Shown piece by piece: positions 63,685-64,000 of a DNA stretch of 64,000 bases. The stretch comes from Crossaster papposus (taxonomy: Eukaryota > Echinodermata > Asteroidea > Velatida > Solasteridae). Position numbers and translations under genes: made by a program. Location of the stretch: contig JBAIAA010000261.1 in assembly GCA_037893245.1 (NCBI GenBank), positions 62,001-126,000 of the forward strand. The letters are read 5' to 3'. The notes beneath the pieces are model-generated. The model worked only from the letters and a program-made list of their open reading frames with translations, was not told the DNA's origin and did no database searches. Positions within the stretch are counted from its first letter, which is position 1, and the number at the start of each line of letters is the position of its first letter.

Positions 63685-64000
63685 TCGATTCGGATGTGCA
63701 ACAAACAGTATGTATCATCTTTCCTAATGCCTGCAAAACCTCATTTCAACCTCTGCCCGGTTCTGTCTAGTTTTTGCAAAAATGTCTCGCAATTTTTCCC
63801 AAATACAAAGCCCTAATTCAGGGGCCAATTCCATAAAGCTGCTAAGCACAAAAATGTGCTTAGCATGACAATTTGTCCTTGGCAAAAACAAGGTTACAGA
63901 CAAAATTTTCACGTGATCTTTATTGTTTTGGATTGATAATCAGCTGTTTTTTTGCTTGGCATAAAAAACGCGTATAATTTTGGCTGGTAACCTGTTTTTA
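63685..64000. other. No recognisable feature to window end
   Basis: gctaagcacaaaaatgtgcttagc at 63841-63864 is a short perfect-looking palindrome; nothing else stands out. Confidence 0.4.

Noticed and set aside
63724..63912. Possible further upstream VARS exon
   Set aside because: The minus-strand frame shows no VARS sequence and lacks suitable splice sites; catalytic-domain exons are not visible up to the window end.

Overview
This is a gene-poor, repeat-dense stretch of an animal nuclear genome. The best-supported cellular gene is the 3' end of a cytosolic valyl-tRNA synthetase gene (VARS1-like): seven minus-strand exons between 55878 and 62636, with consistent GT/AG junctions and phases. 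A second host gene, a TRIM/NHL-type E3 ligase homologue at 44737-50982, is broken by indels and by a 4-kb insertion. TRIM-NHL genes, Tx1-clade retrotransposons, TTAA-flanked miniature elements and TTAGGG-like tracts together suggest an invertebrate deuterostome, most likely an echinoderm. That identification is an inference.

Layout. 1-11338: a head-to-tail array of four non-autonomous Helitron-like elements on the minus strand. The fourth is split by a nearly full-length Tx1/L1-clade non-LTR retrotransposon (4986-10725) with a 16-bp target duplication. 11.7-13.3 kb: a repeat related to the flanks of the later DNA polymerase relic, then a diverged plus-strand Helitron relative. 13.7-14.07 kb: a minisatellite full of TGACGTCA sites. 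14.98-21.15 kb: four tandem units of a second family whose 3' end resembles that of the first Helitron family; one unit holds a short-LTR Ty3/Gypsy fragment. 22.6-26.5 kb: Helitron-like debris, an inverted unit of the second family, and four tandem hairpins. 27.3-30.0 kb: a relic of a protein-primed family-B DNA polymerase gene of the Maverick/Polinton/adintovirus type, keeping the exonuclease half and lacking the polymerase half.

33.5-42.7 kb: a locally duplicated block (two to three copies) in which different miniature transposons sit in different copies, so empty and filled sites can be compared directly. 35.9-37.1 and 42.9-44.7 kb: two large fold-back elements. 44.7-51.0 kb: the TRIM-NHL pseudogene. 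51-55.8 kb: several miniature elements. 55.9-62.6 kb: the VARS1 tail, whose introns hold more miniature elements and a poly-C minisatellite that appears to have grown out of a 5' splice site.

No operon, CRISPR array or clearly new multi-gene system is present. The unusual content is transposon biology: tandem Helitrons, nested insertions with readable target duplications, and repeats growing from functional signals.
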